Below are positions 1 to 7,720 of a DNA stretch of 64,000 bases, piece by piece. Origin of the DNA: UPXZ01 sp018055865 (lineage in GTDB: Bacteria; Bacteroidota; Bacteroidia; Bacteroidales; Paludibacteraceae); the NCBI GenBank assembly GCA_964292695.1, contig CAXYWB010000001.1:40369-104368 (forward strand). The letters run 5' to 3'. The notes beneath the pieces were generated by a model, which ran no database searches, had not been told where the DNA came from, and worked only from the letters and a program-made list of their open reading frames with translations. The position numbers were made by a program, and so were the translations under genes. Every line of letters begins with the position of its first letter. Position 1 is the stretch's first letter.

Positions 1-973
1 CATCCAGTGAGGTAAAGCTTTCGCCGCCCGAAGCATTCAGGTGACCGCCTCCTCCGAAAATTTCCGCAGAAAATTTATTGGTTGGAAAACTTCCCTGTGA
101 TCGTAGTGAAACCTTTATTTTGTCCGGATCTTCGCGCATGAATACCGAAAAGTTGATACCTTCAATAGATAATGGAATATTTACAAATCCTTCTGCATCA
201 CCATTGTCGTAGTTAAATTCATGCAATTCACGTTGGGTCAGCGTAATGAGTGCAGCCTGATATTCAGGATAGATTTTCATTTTTTTGTACAGGCAATAGC
301 CCATCAGCCGCATTCGGTCGGCCGAAAACGTATTGTACACCCGGCGGTAAATGTCATCCTTGTCTACACCCAGTTTTATCAATTCATAAATAATCGAATA
401 AATTTCTTCGTGGTTGGAGTTGTAGGTAAATCCACCTGTATCGGTCATCATGCCCACATAAATGCATTCGGCGCAACCCAGATTGATGTCCGAAAAATGT
501 CCCATCCGGCAGATAGCCCTGAAAATAAGCTCGCTTGTAGATGAAACCTGCGGATATGAAATGATTACATTTGCGAAATCGGGATTTGGATTCAGGTGGT
601 GATCAATCAGTATTTTATGTGCTTTGGCACTCAAAACTTTTTCAGCCATCAGTGCCAACCGGTTGGGTGTGTTGAAATCAACAGCCAAAATCAGATCGGC
701 TTCGTCAATTACTTTGTCGGATTCTACTTTTTTATCGGTGTAAACGAGCACTTTATCTGCTCCGGGCATCCACATCAGGAAGTTTGGTGGCGGCGAGGGC
801 ACAATCACCCTCGGCTCTTTTTCGATAGTCATCAGAAAATGCCACATGCCCAGAGCTGAGCCCATTGCATCGCCGTCGGGCCCAACGTGGGTAACCAATA
901 CGATTTTTTCGGCATTTTCTATTTCTCTTTTTAACTTATGAATCAGCTCTTCGGCTATAACTTTAGAAATCAT
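1..973 (-). CDS. DHH/DHHA1 phosphoesterase (NrnA-like nanoRNase / pAp phosphatase), C-terminus cut by window
   Basis: The reverse-strand reading frame runs from an ATG at 973 off the left edge, about 324 codons, so most of a typical 330-340 residue protein is present. The N-terminal half has a GPDGDAMGSALG-type metal-binding motif (about 865-895), a DFNTP motif and the family signature ILIDHH (about 593-610). The visible C-terminal end carries FGGGGHLNASGG, the DHHA1 substrate-binding glycine motif. Members of this family degrade short oligoribonucleotides from the 3' or 5' end and dephosphorylate pAp, and some act on cyclic dinucleotides, so the exact substrate is not settled by sequence. 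A TACTTTTG box at 1001-1008 on the minus strand gives a leader of roughly 20-25 nt. comEC lies upstream on the same strand with an 83 nt gap. Confidence 0.93.
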   Translation of the reverse strand, partial: MISKVIAEELIHKLKREIENAEKIVLVTHVGPDGDAMGSALGMWHFLMTIEKEPRVIVPSPPPNFLMWMPGADKVLVYTDKKVESDKVIDEADLILAVDFNTPNRLALMAEKVLSAKAHKILIDHHLNPNPDFANVIISYPQVSSTSELIFRAICRMGHFSDINLGCAECIYVGMMTDTGGFTYNSNHEEIYSIIYELIKLGVDKDDIYRRVYNTFSADRMRLMGYCLYKKMKIYPEYQAALITLTQRELHEFNYDNGDAEGFVNIPLSIEGINFSVFMREDPDKIKVSLRSQGSFPTNKFSAEIFGGGGHLNASGGESFTSLD

Positions 974-1000
974 TTTCCACGTTTTTAAGTATTTAATCTG

Positions 1001-1008
1001 CAAAAGTA
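1001..1008 (-). promoter_or_regulatory. -7 box of DHH phosphoesterase promoter
   Basis: TACTTTTG on the minus strand fits the Bacteroidota -7 consensus TAnnTTTG and sits 28 nt ahead of the ATG at 973. No clear -33 TTTG is visible at the expected 19-21 nt spacing. Confidence 0.5.
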
Positions 1009-1056
1009 ACAAAAAAACGTTGACTTTGATTATGATATTGTTATGGGGTGTTTTTT

Positions 1057-3117
1057 TTAACGTACCAAATCGGTCATGTAAGCTCCTTTTTCGGCCACGG
1101 AATAAAAATTTATTTGTTGAGCATTACAAACTTCTCTGACGTGGTTGGTGTACCACATCGAAATGCTTTTATCCACTATCACATTTTCAGGCCGGATGCA
1201 GGTCAGAAGTTGCTCCATCCTGGGTTTCAGTTTGTTGGTAATAATAAGGTAGTCAACTGATATGGGATTTGTGGTGGTTTTGAACTTAAAAGAATCATCT
1301 TTCAAAATTAAAATTCGTTTTCCTTTAAAGTGAGCAAAACCATCTTCGAACCATGCGGATAATTCAGCCTGTTGAGGATTATGCAGCAATGAGGCGCGCC
1401 AGTATGCATTCCCCACATTTACAGCTCTCTTTTCGTCTAAGGTATAAATGTAATTATTCTTTCCGTCAATAAAATTGATAACTGGGTTTCGTGAATCGGA
1501 AAATACAATTAGTTGTGCCCGATTTAGGCTCTCATATTGCCGGAAAGCCTGATTTACCGAAAAAATCAAAATCAATCCCAAGCCAACAGCCAGTGTTGAG
1601 AATTTTTTATTAAAAGCAAAAACTGTAAGTACAAGAATGACTGCTACGAGCATAGCCAGTTGTACAGAAGTAATACTGATGACAGAGACAGATCCCGGAA
1701 AACCGGCAATCACACCCAGTGAATAATTCATCGACCAAATGCTCCATTTAAGTACGAAAGCTACTCCTGAAGCTATTATTGGAACGAAAGAAACAAACAG
1801 CAAAAGTATGGATAAATAAATTATTCCGGTAGAAAGCGGAATAGCTGCGTAATTGGTGAGTAGAAAATAATTTGGGAATTGGCTGAAATAGTAAATAGCT
1901 ATTGGGGCTGTGCCAAGCTGAGCCGCTAAAGAAACTGCTGTTAAATTCCACATCCACTTTACGGGTTTGGATAAAGGGGTGTAAAGTCGCGAAATGGATT
2001 TTTGGAAAGCAACGATACTCAAAACAGCTGAATAGCTAAGTTGAAAACCGATGTCGAACAAAAGGTTCGGGCTTATAAGTAAGAGTAAAAAGGCCGAAGC
2101 GATTACTGTATTGTATATTTGCGGCTTTCGTTTTGCAAAAGTGGCTGCTGAAACAATAGTCAGCATCACCGAAGCTCTGAGCACTGCAGGTGAAAGTCCG
2201 GTAATAATGGCATATACCCAGATAAATAAGATTGAAATGAAACTTCTCAGCATCATTTGCCTGGTGTTATTCTTCAAAAAACCAAGCAAAAAGTAAATGG
2301 CTCCATACACTATTGCCACATGCAACCCGCTGACAGAAAGGATATGTACTGCTCCGGTATGGCTGTAAAGTTTGTAAACATCGGCTTCCAAACTGTCGGT
2401 GTAACCAAGTGTCAAAGCTGCTAAAACGCCAAATTCCGTACCGGTGATTTTGTATTTTTTGTAAATTTCCAGCAGATAATTCCTGCATTGATTGGCAAAC
2501 CGTTTTATCAAAAACGATTTATTTTGTCCGGTTTTTTTCCACTTATCGCTTGTCAGATACGTTGTGGCACCAATGCCTTGTCTTTTTAAGTAAGCTGAAT
2601 AATCAAAACCCATCGGATTTTGAACTCCGTCGGGACTTTTGAATTCGGCTTCAATCATCAGGCGGTCGCCCATCAACAAATTGGGTGGCATGCTGTCTTT
2701 TTGGAGATAAATAATGGCCTTTCCATTGACTTTGGCAGTTGGAAGTGAGTCGTATCGCTGAAGCAATTTTACACGGAAGGAATGCGAACGCTCTTTTTCA
2801 ACAGGAGCACTGATGAGTTCTACTTCGTAGATGGCACGATGATTCAGTTCTGTAAACTGATTTTTCTGATCGAACAACCGACAAATCGTGTATCCGATAG
2901 CAATTAAAAAAATCATCGTTCCCAATCCGAAAATCCAGCGAAAACGGTATTGAAGTTCTGGTTTTCGGACTATGAAAGTAAAACTGATTAAGACGAACGA
3001 AACCCCCATCAAAACCATTAACCAAAAAGAAGGGATCCTGATGTACTGATACAGCAAAATTCCGGACATGAGCGGAAGCAACAGCCTGAAAAAAGGGGTG
3101 CGTTGCAGTAGATTCAT
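1057..3117 (-). CDS. comEC: ComEC/Rec2-family DNA uptake channel protein
   Basis: The 686-residue product is an inner-membrane protein of the ComEC/Rec2 family, which moves single-stranded DNA into the cytoplasm during transformation. It starts with two or three hydrophobic segments and a soluble DUF4131-type region. The competence domain follows with the family hallmark HILSVSGLHVAIVYG (about residues 258-272) and many membrane helices. The last 150 residues read like a metallo-beta-lactamase-like domain but lack the HxHxDH metal motif, a state I believe is common in Bacteroidota ComEC. Its start is 15 nt after the rpe stop, so the two genes are probably co-transcribed. Whether the organism is transformable cannot be told from this gene alone. 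Confidence 0.93.
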   Translation of the reverse strand: MNLLQRTPFFRLLLPLMSGILLYQYIRIPSFWLMVLMGVSFVLISFTFIVRKPELQYRFRWIFGLGTMIFLIAIGYTICRLFDQKNQFTELNHRAIYEVELISAPVEKERSHSFRVKLLQRYDSLPTAKVNGKAIIYLQKDSMPPNLLMGDRLMIEAEFKSPDGVQNPMGFDYSAYLKRQGIGATTYLTSDKWKKTGQNKSFLIKRFANQCRNYLLEIYKKYKITGTEFGVLAALTLGYTDSLEADVYKLYSHTGAVHILSVSGLHVAIVYGAIYFLLGFLKNNTRQMMLRSFISILFIWVYAIITGLSPAVLRASVMLTIVSAATFAKRKPQIYNTVIASAFLLLLISPNLLFDIGFQLSYSAVLSIVAFQKSISRLYTPLSKPVKWMWNLTAVSLAAQLGTAPIAIYYFSQFPNYFLLTNYAAIPLSTGIIYLSILLLFVSFVPIIASGVAFVLKWSIWSMNYSLGVIAGFPGSVSVISITSVQLAMLVAVILVLTVFAFNKKFSTLAVGLGLILIFSVNQAFRQYESLNRAQLIVFSDSRNPVINFIDGKNNYIYTLDEKRAVNVGNAYWRASLLHNPQQAELSAWFEDGFAHFKGKRILILKDDSFKFKTTTNPISVDYLIITNKLKPRMEQLLTCIRPENVIVDKSISMWYTNHVREVCNAQQINFYSVAEKGAYMTDLVR

Positions 3118-3132
3118 CGTTTCCTTTTTGGC

Positions 3133-3780
3133 CTAAAGAAGCATTTGATGAATAGTGAGAATTGGGTCGGGAGAGTGAAAAACAGCACTGCCAGCAACCA
3201 GTACATTCACACCTGCTTCAAAAAGACCGGGAGCATTCTCCGTATTGACTCCTCCGTCCACTTCAATCAGGCAATCGGGATTTTCGTCGGCTATGATTTG
3301 TTTCAGTTCTTCTATTCGCAGGTAAGTTTCTTCCCTGAACTTTTGTCCGCCATATCCGGCAAATACTGACATGAGCAGTACCATATCTACCTGTCCCACA
3401 AGTCCGTACAGACTATTTACCGGAACATCCGGATTGATGGTGATGCCGGTTTTTACACCCAGTTCGCGGATAGCTCTGAGTGTGTCAAACGGATTTTTCA
3501 GTGTTTCCAGATGTACAGTCAGAATGTCGGCTCCTGCTTTCACAAATCGTTCCATGTACTTTTCCGGTTCAACAATCATCAAATGCACGTCCAGTGGCTT
3601 TTTGCAATATTTTTTCACAGCTTCCAATACCGGAAAACCGAATGAAATGTTGGGTACAAAAACCCCGTCCATCACATCTATGTGGAGCCATTCGGCTTCG
3701 CTTTGGTTTATCATTTCACAGTCAGCCTGCAGATTGCCGAAATTGGCGGAGAGCAGCGAAGGGGAGATTATCCTGGTCAT
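3133..3780 (-). CDS. rpe: Ribulose-phosphate 3-epimerase
   Basis: The 215-residue protein is a full-length TIM-barrel epimerase that interconverts ribulose-5-phosphate and xylulose-5-phosphate in the pentose phosphate pathway. Visible family elements are SPSLLSANF at residues 6-14, the metal/catalytic segment HIDVMDG (H33, D35, D38), HLMIVEP with a conserved His near residue 66, and a C-terminal EVDGGVN phosphate/metal segment. The start ATG at 3780 is preceded by a TAAGTTTG box at 3801-3808, giving a leader of about 15 nt. It heads a two-gene unit with comEC. Confidence 0.97.
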   Translation of the reverse strand: MTRIISPSLLSANFGNLQADCEMINQSEAEWLHIDVMDGVFVPNISFGFPVLEAVKKYCKKPLDVHLMIVEPEKYMERFVKAGADILTVHLETLKNPFDTLRAIRELGVKTGITINPDVPVNSLYGLVGQVDMVLLMSVFAGYGGQKFREETYLRIEELKQIIADENPDCLIEVDGGVNTENAPGLFEAGVNVLVAGSAVFHSPDPILTIHQMLL

Positions 3781-3800
3781 AATGTTTCAAGTTTGATATA

Positions 3801-3808
3801 CAAACTTA
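3801..3808 (-). promoter_or_regulatory. -7 box of rpe-comEC promoter
   Basis: TAAGTTTG on the minus strand matches TAnnTTTG and lies 20 nt ahead of the rpe ATG. The -33 element is not obvious. Confidence 0.5.
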
Positions 3809-3856
3809 CATTAATTTTTTGAGAAAAATCTAAATCAGGATAAAAAATTCTTTTTT

Positions 3857-4006
3857 TCAGATACTCAATCTCAGACTTACATAGATGTTTCTTCCGGGTG
3901 CATTTATACCGGATGCAAATGGTCGGTATTTGGTATCAAGCATATTGTTAATCCCGGTTTGGATAGTAAGTATGCTGAGCGGGCTATATCCGAGGCGTAA
4001 GTTTAG
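3857..4006 (-). pseudogene. C-terminal remnant of a TonB-dependent receptor
   Basis: Read on the minus strand, this stretch gives about 49 codons ending in a TGA stop. They contain GINNMLDTKYRPFASGINAP followed by GRNIYVSLRLSI. This is the usual last-strands pattern of a TonB-dependent outer-membrane receptor: the GxxNxxDxxYRP turn, a glycine-rich loop, then a final amphipathic beta-strand ending the protein. No start codon or upstream barrel is present. The frame meets a stop at 4034-4036 and the sequence beyond about 4007 turns AT-rich and non-coding. About 600 or more residues of the expected protein are missing, so I call it the relic of a deletion or rearrangement. Confidence 0.8.
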
Positions 4007-4140
4007 AAACTGTTTAAAAAACCAGATTTTAATCTATTTTTTAAAACATTTTCTAATATTCAAATGCCTTTTCTTTGATTTAGACGAGAATAATAGCAAC
4101 TCCATATTAAAAATACGGCTGAATAAGGGATATAAAATAA
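4007..4140. other. AT-rich non-coding stretch beside receptor remnant
   Basis: No convincing gene is seen. The sequence is strongly AT-rich and starts exactly where similarity to a receptor C-terminus stops, so it probably contains the rearrangement junction. I found no complete insertion-sequence end or target duplication by eye. Confidence 0.4.
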
Positions 4141-4167
4141 GAAGAGAGTGACGTCATCACTCTCTTC
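4141..4167 (-). terminator. Hairpin terminator after the sigma factor operon
   Basis: A perfect 11-bp inverted repeat (GAAGAGAGTGA at 4141-4151 and its complement at 4157-4167) encloses a 5-nt loop. On the minus strand it is followed by a T-rich run, and it lies 6 nt past the stop of the 58-residue ORF. Confidence 0.75.
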
Positions 4168-4172
4168 TACTG

Positions 4173-4349
4173 CTAATTCAAGAAATAATCGATAAATTCA
4201 TCTTTCGAGACTTTTTCAACTCTGTAAGATGCTGCATACTGCAGGATCTTGTTTAAGGTAGTTTCGCTTGGTTCCATTTTCGGTACAGTCGGAACTTCCT
4301 GATAGTGTGTAGTTTGAGTTGAAGTGACAGGGGTAAAATCTTTTTGCAT
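4173..4349 (-). CDS. 58-residue conserved-type small protein downstream of ECF sigma factor
   Basis: A 58-codon ORF from ATG 4349 to TAG 4173 lies 64 nt after the sigma factor gene and right before a strong hairpin. The product has a polar, Thr/Pro-rich N-terminal half (MQKDFTPVTSTQTTHYQ) and a C-terminal half predicted helical (TLNKILQYAASYRVEKV). Small proteins of this shape, with a disordered start and a helix containing a Y-R/H pattern, are common next to ECF sigma genes in Bacteroidota. I know no function for them. Position between a sigma gene and its terminator, plus sensible composition, argue that it is real. A role as a sigma-factor modulator is only a guess. Confidence 0.65.
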   Translation of the reverse strand: MQKDFTPVTSTQTTHYQEVPTVPKMEPSETTLNKILQYAASYRVEKVSKDEFIDYFLN

Positions 4350-4413
4350 AGGCGTTTGAAATGTTTTATATTTATCAAACGCTTTTATTTGAATTTTAGT
4401 ATATTACCCTGAA

Positions 4414-5007
4414 TTATTTTATTTCAAGTTGAACATTGTTTTCGTTGGCTATTCTTCGCATATTCATCAGTGCATATCGCATGCGTCCCAAAGCCGTATT
4501 GATGCTTACATTGGTGCGGTCTGCTATTTCTTTGAAGCTTAAATCTTCGAAAAACCGCATTCTGACCACTTCCTGTTGGGAGTCGGGCAGGTAGTTCACC
4601 AAATGCACCACATCCTGCAGCACTTGCTCGTTATTGATCACATCTTCAAAACTTTTTTCAGAATACTTTGAATTGTTTACAAAATCATATTCCAAACCAT
4701 CTGTCGAAAAGGTATTTTCGTTCTTCTCTTTCCGGAAATGATCGATTATGAGGTTGTGAGCAATGCGATTAATCCAACCTAAAAAGCGACCGGATTCTAC
4801 ATAACGACCTTGTTGAATGGTGGCAATGGCTTTAATGAATGCTTCCTGGAAAATGTCTTCAGTGAGTTCTTTGTTTCTGACAATCAGAAAGATGTAAGTG
4901 TAAACGCGGGATTTATACCTGTTTAATATAACTTCGAATGCTTTGTTATTGCCTGATTCATACAACTTCACCAAATCGTCATCGGTTAGTTGAACTAAAT
5001 TTTTCAT
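4414..5007 (-). CDS. RNA polymerase ECF-type sigma factor (RpoE family)
   Basis: The 197-residue protein has sigma-70 region 2 at about residues 20-90, including the core-binding and -10 recognition segment (ELTEDIFQEAFIKAI, then GRFLGWINRIAHNLIIDHFRK). Region 4 is at about 130-190 with a helix-turn-helix (FEDLSFKEIADRTNVSINTALGRMRYAL). The linker between them is short and there are no extra C-terminal domains, so this is a plain ECF factor. No FecR-type anti-sigma gene is adjacent. Instead a 58-residue ORF follows, then a terminator. A TAAATTTG box at 5103-5110 suggests a leader of about 90 nt. Constitutive general ECF factors of this shape are widespread in Bacteroidales, but the stimulus is unknown. 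Confidence 0.94.
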   Translation of the reverse strand: MKNLVQLTDDDLVKLYESGNNKAFEVILNRYKSRVYTYIFLIVRNKELTEDIFQEAFIKAIATIQQGRYVESGRFLGWINRIAHNLIIDHFRKEKNENTFSTDGLEYDFVNNSKYSEKSFEDVINNEQVLQDVVHLVNYLPDSQQEVVRMRFFEDLSFKEIADRTNVSINTALGRMRYALMNMRRIANENNVQLEIK

Positions 5008-5102
5008 TACTTAATTTTTTGGGGTTATCAAGTAATCTTAGGCAATAGGCAAATTTTGGGGTTAAGTAATTGTTTATAGTTTTATTAGCAGGAAACGGGA
5101 TG

Positions 5103-5110
5103 CAAATTTA
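5103..5110 (-). promoter_or_regulatory. -7 box of ECF sigma factor promoter
   Basis: TAAATTTG on the minus strand matches TAnnTTTG and lies about 95 nt ahead of the sigma factor ATG at 5007. Confidence 0.45.
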
Positions 5111-5236
5111 TACATTCATTTCTATTTTTCAAATAAAACCGCTAAGATTTAAGTTAATAATAGTTAATAACGTTAAATTCACGCTGTTTTGAACAATAAA
5201 TTGGCTGATTTTAATCTCCTCAGAATACAAAACAGA

Positions 5237-6415
5237 TTATTCTACATATAGCACTAACCCTTTCAGGTATTCTCCTTCAGGATGATAAATGTTAATAGGA
5301 TGATCGGCGGGCTGCGTCAATTGATGCAAAATCCGGACATTTCGTTTAGCTTCGGCTGCTGCTGTGAAAACTGCCTGCCGGAATTGGTCTTTGGTAATGA
5401 CTTGCGAGCAGGAGAAAGTAAACAAAACCGAATTGGGTTTGATTTGCTTCAGGGCCTTCATATTTAGTCTTGTGTATCCCTTCAAAGCATTTCTCACAGC
5501 TTCGCGGTGTTTGGCAAATGCAGGCGGATCAAGTATGATGACGTCGTATTCAGCCCGGGGCTCATTCAGAAACCTGAAAGCGTCTTCGGCAAAAGATTGA
5601 TGATTGGCAATTTCGGGAAAATTTATCTGAACATTCCTGTCGGTCAAATCGATGGCTTTGGCCGAACTGTCCACCGAATGGACCAAAGCTGCACCACCAC
5701 GGAGTGCATATACAGAGAATCCTCCGGTGTAGCAAAACATATTCAATACGTTTTTCCCCCGAGCATAGGTTTCGAGCAGGCTCCTGCTGTCACGCTGATC
5801 AACAAAGAAACCGGTTTTCTGACCCTTCAGCCAGTCAACGCCAAATTCCAATCCATTTTCTATAGCTTTGAAAGTGTTGCTTGAAGAGCCAATCAGAAAG
5901 CTATCTGCTTTTTCTATCGGGGCTTTGTAAGGCAGGGTTGTTTCTGATTTATAAAAAACATTTTTTACTCCCGGCAGTATGTCTGTTATAGTTTCGGCAA
6001 GTTTGTTGCGCATGAGATGCATGCCTACCGAATGCGCTTGCATCACCGCAGTATCGTCGTAGATGTCAACAATCAGCCCGGGCAAATTATCACCCTCACC
6101 GTGAATCAGGCGATACGTGTTGTTGTGAGGAGGATTGACCAAACCCAGATCCTGGCGTAGTCTGAATGCTTGTTTTATTTTATTTTTCCAGAAATGATCA
6201 TCTATTGGCTCGTTGGTAAAAGTGATAATCCGCACGGCAATGCTTCCTATCTGGTAATGCCCGATTGCCAGAAAATTACTTTGATTATCAACCACTTCTA
6301 CCAATTCTCCTTCGGCAGGTTTACCTTGGATGGACTGGATGGCTCCCGAAAATACCCAGGGATGAAATCGAAGCAGACTTTCTTCCTTTTTAGGTTTTAA
6401 TTTAATGATTATCAT
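5237..6415 (-). CDS. rlmI: Class I SAM-dependent rRNA methyltransferase, RlmI/RlmK type
   Basis: The 392-residue protein has an N-terminal PUA RNA-binding domain (about residues 1-70, with HPWVFSGAI and the EGELVEVVD turn). A linker with an EGDNLPGLIVDIY segment and a Rossmann methyltransferase domain (from about 190) follow. The SAM motif is NVLNMFCYTGGFSVYALRGGA, and the catalytic-loop motif is ILDPPAFAKH. RlmI methylates a cytosine C5 in 23S rRNA, and this layout and length fit that family. The C-terminal SCSQVI segment supplies the catalytic cysteine region of m5C enzymes. It lies 9 nt after the 3'-5' exonuclease gene, at the end of a three-gene unit with DUF5063. The exact target base is inferred. 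Confidence 0.9.
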   Translation of the reverse strand: MIIIKLKPKKEESLLRFHPWVFSGAIQSIQGKPAEGELVEVVDNQSNFLAIGHYQIGSIAVRIITFTNEPIDDHFWKNKIKQAFRLRQDLGLVNPPHNNTYRLIHGEGDNLPGLIVDIYDDTAVMQAHSVGMHLMRNKLAETITDILPGVKNVFYKSETTLPYKAPIEKADSFLIGSSSNTFKAIENGLEFGVDWLKGQKTGFFVDQRDSRSLLETYARGKNVLNMFCYTGGFSVYALRGGAALVHSVDSSAKAIDLTDRNVQINFPEIANHQSFAEDAFRFLNEPRAEYDVIILDPPAFAKHREAVRNALKGYTRLNMKALKQIKPNSVLFTFSCSQVITKDQFRQAVFTAAAEAKRNVRILHQLTQPADHPINIYHPEGEYLKGLVLYVE

Positions 6416-6424
6416 GAAGGTAAG

Positions 6425-7069
6425 TTAATGCTGATTGGTTTCTGTATGGTTGTTCAGGTTGGCAACAAGTTTTGCCTGTTCTTTTTCAGTAAGTTTGGTC
6501 TCGCTAGTCAACCTTAGGTAAATTTGCAGAGTAGCCCAGGCGTCGGTGGCAGCGTAGCGTTGTTGCTGCTCGGTCAGCACGGGGTTTTCCCAGTTGCTTA
6601 GCCGCTGCGATTTCGATATTTTCCGGCCGAAAAGGATGGCGAAAATTTTCTGAAGGCTCAACTCCAGGATGCCGTATTCTTTGGCAATGTGTTGAATGTC
6701 CACAAAACCCTCAGGTTTGAACTTTCTTTGCTTTGCCAGACCGTTAAAATCATCCCTGAGCGATAAACCAATTTTTGTTATTTTTTTGTCGGACAGAAAT
6801 TCAATCATTTTTTCGGAAAAACCGATTTTATTCAGACGAAAAAGATAACACTTCTGGTCGGTGGCAAACTGCATAAGCGAAACTTTGTGAATAACGCCCC
6901 GTTTGAAAGAAGGTCTTGTCTCCGTGTCAACTCCAACTAAATATGCATTATATAATTCGCTCAGCGCTTTTTCTTCTTTTTGCGGAGTATCAACCACTAT
7001 GATTTCTCCCGAAAATTCAGTTACAGGCAGTTGATTAACCTCTTCTTTTGTTATCTTTGATAGTAGCAT
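6425..7069 (-). CDS. 3'-5' exonuclease of the DEDDy family
   Basis: From ATG 7069 the product has 214 residues and is a single DnaQ/RNase D-type exonuclease domain. It has VGVDTE (D48, E50; ExoI), GLSLRDDF (D107/D108; ExoII) and YAATDAWATLQIY with Y172-x3-D176 (ExoIII). The tyrosine makes it DEDDy. It has no HRDC or polymerase domain, so it is a stand-alone nuclease such as those that trim RNA or DNA 3' ends. A longer frame reaches back to 7210, but that would lie inside DUF5063. Starting at 7069 places the gene 7 nt after the DUF5063 stop and keeps the domain intact. Its position between DUF5063 and an rRNA methyltransferase hints at an RNA-related job, without proof. Confidence 0.92.
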   Translation of the reverse strand: MLLSKITKEEVNQLPVTEFSGEIIVVDTPQKEEKALSELYNAYLVGVDTETRPSFKRGVIHKVSLMQFATDQKCYLFRLNKIGFSEKMIEFLSDKKITKIGLSLRDDFNGLAKQRKFKPEGFVDIQHIAKEYGILELSLQKIFAILFGRKISKSQRLSNWENPVLTEQQQRYAATDAWATLQIYLRLTSETKLTEKEQAKLVANLNNHTETNQH

Positions 7070-7076
7070 GTTCTTT

Positions 7077-7691
7077 TTATTCTTCGCTCTGAAATCTGAG
7101 AAAACTATTCCTGTCGAGTTTTCTGTATTCTTTTGGGTCAAGGTTTTCCTTCGGTTCTTCGTCCCCGAAATCATCTGAATATCGGAGCGAATGCAATGCC
7201 CGAAGTGCATTTAGTAGTTTTTGGCCCCAATGGATGGCAAATGCATCCACGCACGCTACCAAAGCAGAAGTCATAATTTCCAATTCGCCGATTTGGAAAT
7301 TAGCCGCAAAATCTTTGATTTCCTGATAAATATCTGCCAGATTTTCGGATATAAAAGCTGCAATAGGAGTATCGCTGTACGGCATATCGGGATGAAAAAC
7401 TTCCAGAAAACTGTCATCGGCTCCCAGCAGGCGCTCTACCTGATTTTTCACAAACAAATAATCTTCTTCGGTTACAAATCGTTCGATGTTTCCATCCGTT
7501 TCTTCATCTGATACATCCAGCAGGGAGGTTTTCAGATAGAGGAGTGGAAGCAGCCGGGTAGCTGTAGAAATAAAAACGGGTTTGATTTCCTCTTCGGCAT
7601 GTTCCAGAAACAGACACGTTTCGGCCGCTACTGTGGCAAATTCTATGACGGGTTTAGAATATATTAGCTGATTTTCACTCATTTTTTTCAA
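7077..7691 (-). CDS. DUF5063 family protein
   Basis: The 204-residue acidic, mostly helical protein has no signal peptide or membrane helix. I recognise it as DUF5063, a Bacteroidota family of unknown function, from its overall pattern: an N-terminal helix pair with EFATVAAETCLFLEHAE, an LLGADDSFLEVFHPDM centre and a C-terminal alpha-helix ending near RALHSLRYSDDFGDEE. It heads the unit DUF5063, 3'-5' exonuclease and RlmI-like methyltransferase, with a 7 nt gap to the exonuclease. A TAACTTTG box at 7703-7710 would start the RNA only about 5-8 nt ahead of the ATG. Function not known. Confidence 0.85.
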   Translation of the reverse strand: MKKMSENQLIYSKPVIEFATVAAETCLFLEHAEEEIKPVFISTATRLLPLLYLKTSLLDVSDEETDGNIERFVTEEDYLFVKNQVERLLGADDSFLEVFHPDMPYSDTPIAAFISENLADIYQEIKDFAANFQIGELEIMTSALVACVDAFAIHWGQKLLNALRALHSLRYSDDFGDEEPKENLDPKEYRKLDRNSFLRFQSEE

Positions 7692-7702
7692 ATAATAAAG
7701 TG

Positions 7703-7710
7703 CAAAGTTA
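7703..7710 (-). promoter_or_regulatory. -7 box of DUF5063-exonuclease-rlmI promoter
   Basis: TAACTTTG on the minus strand matches TAnnTTTG. It is so close to the ATG at 7691 that the transcript should be almost leaderless. Confidence 0.55.
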
Positions 7711-7720
7711 GCAAAAAAAC

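Noticed and set aside
4004..4025. Possible insertion-sequence end (AGAAACTGTTTAAAAAA)
   Set aside because: It resembles some IS terminal sequences, but no matching inverted end, target duplication or transposase piece is seen nearby.
3885..4151. 88-codon plus-strand frame across the receptor remnant
   Set aside because: It is antisense to the receptor C-terminus, which has a clear family pattern, and then runs into AT-rich sequence with a Lys/Leu/Phe-rich translation.
7070..7210. N-terminal extension of the 3'-5' exonuclease
   Set aside because: It would overlap DUF5063 by 134 nt in another frame and its residues do not fit an exonuclease start.
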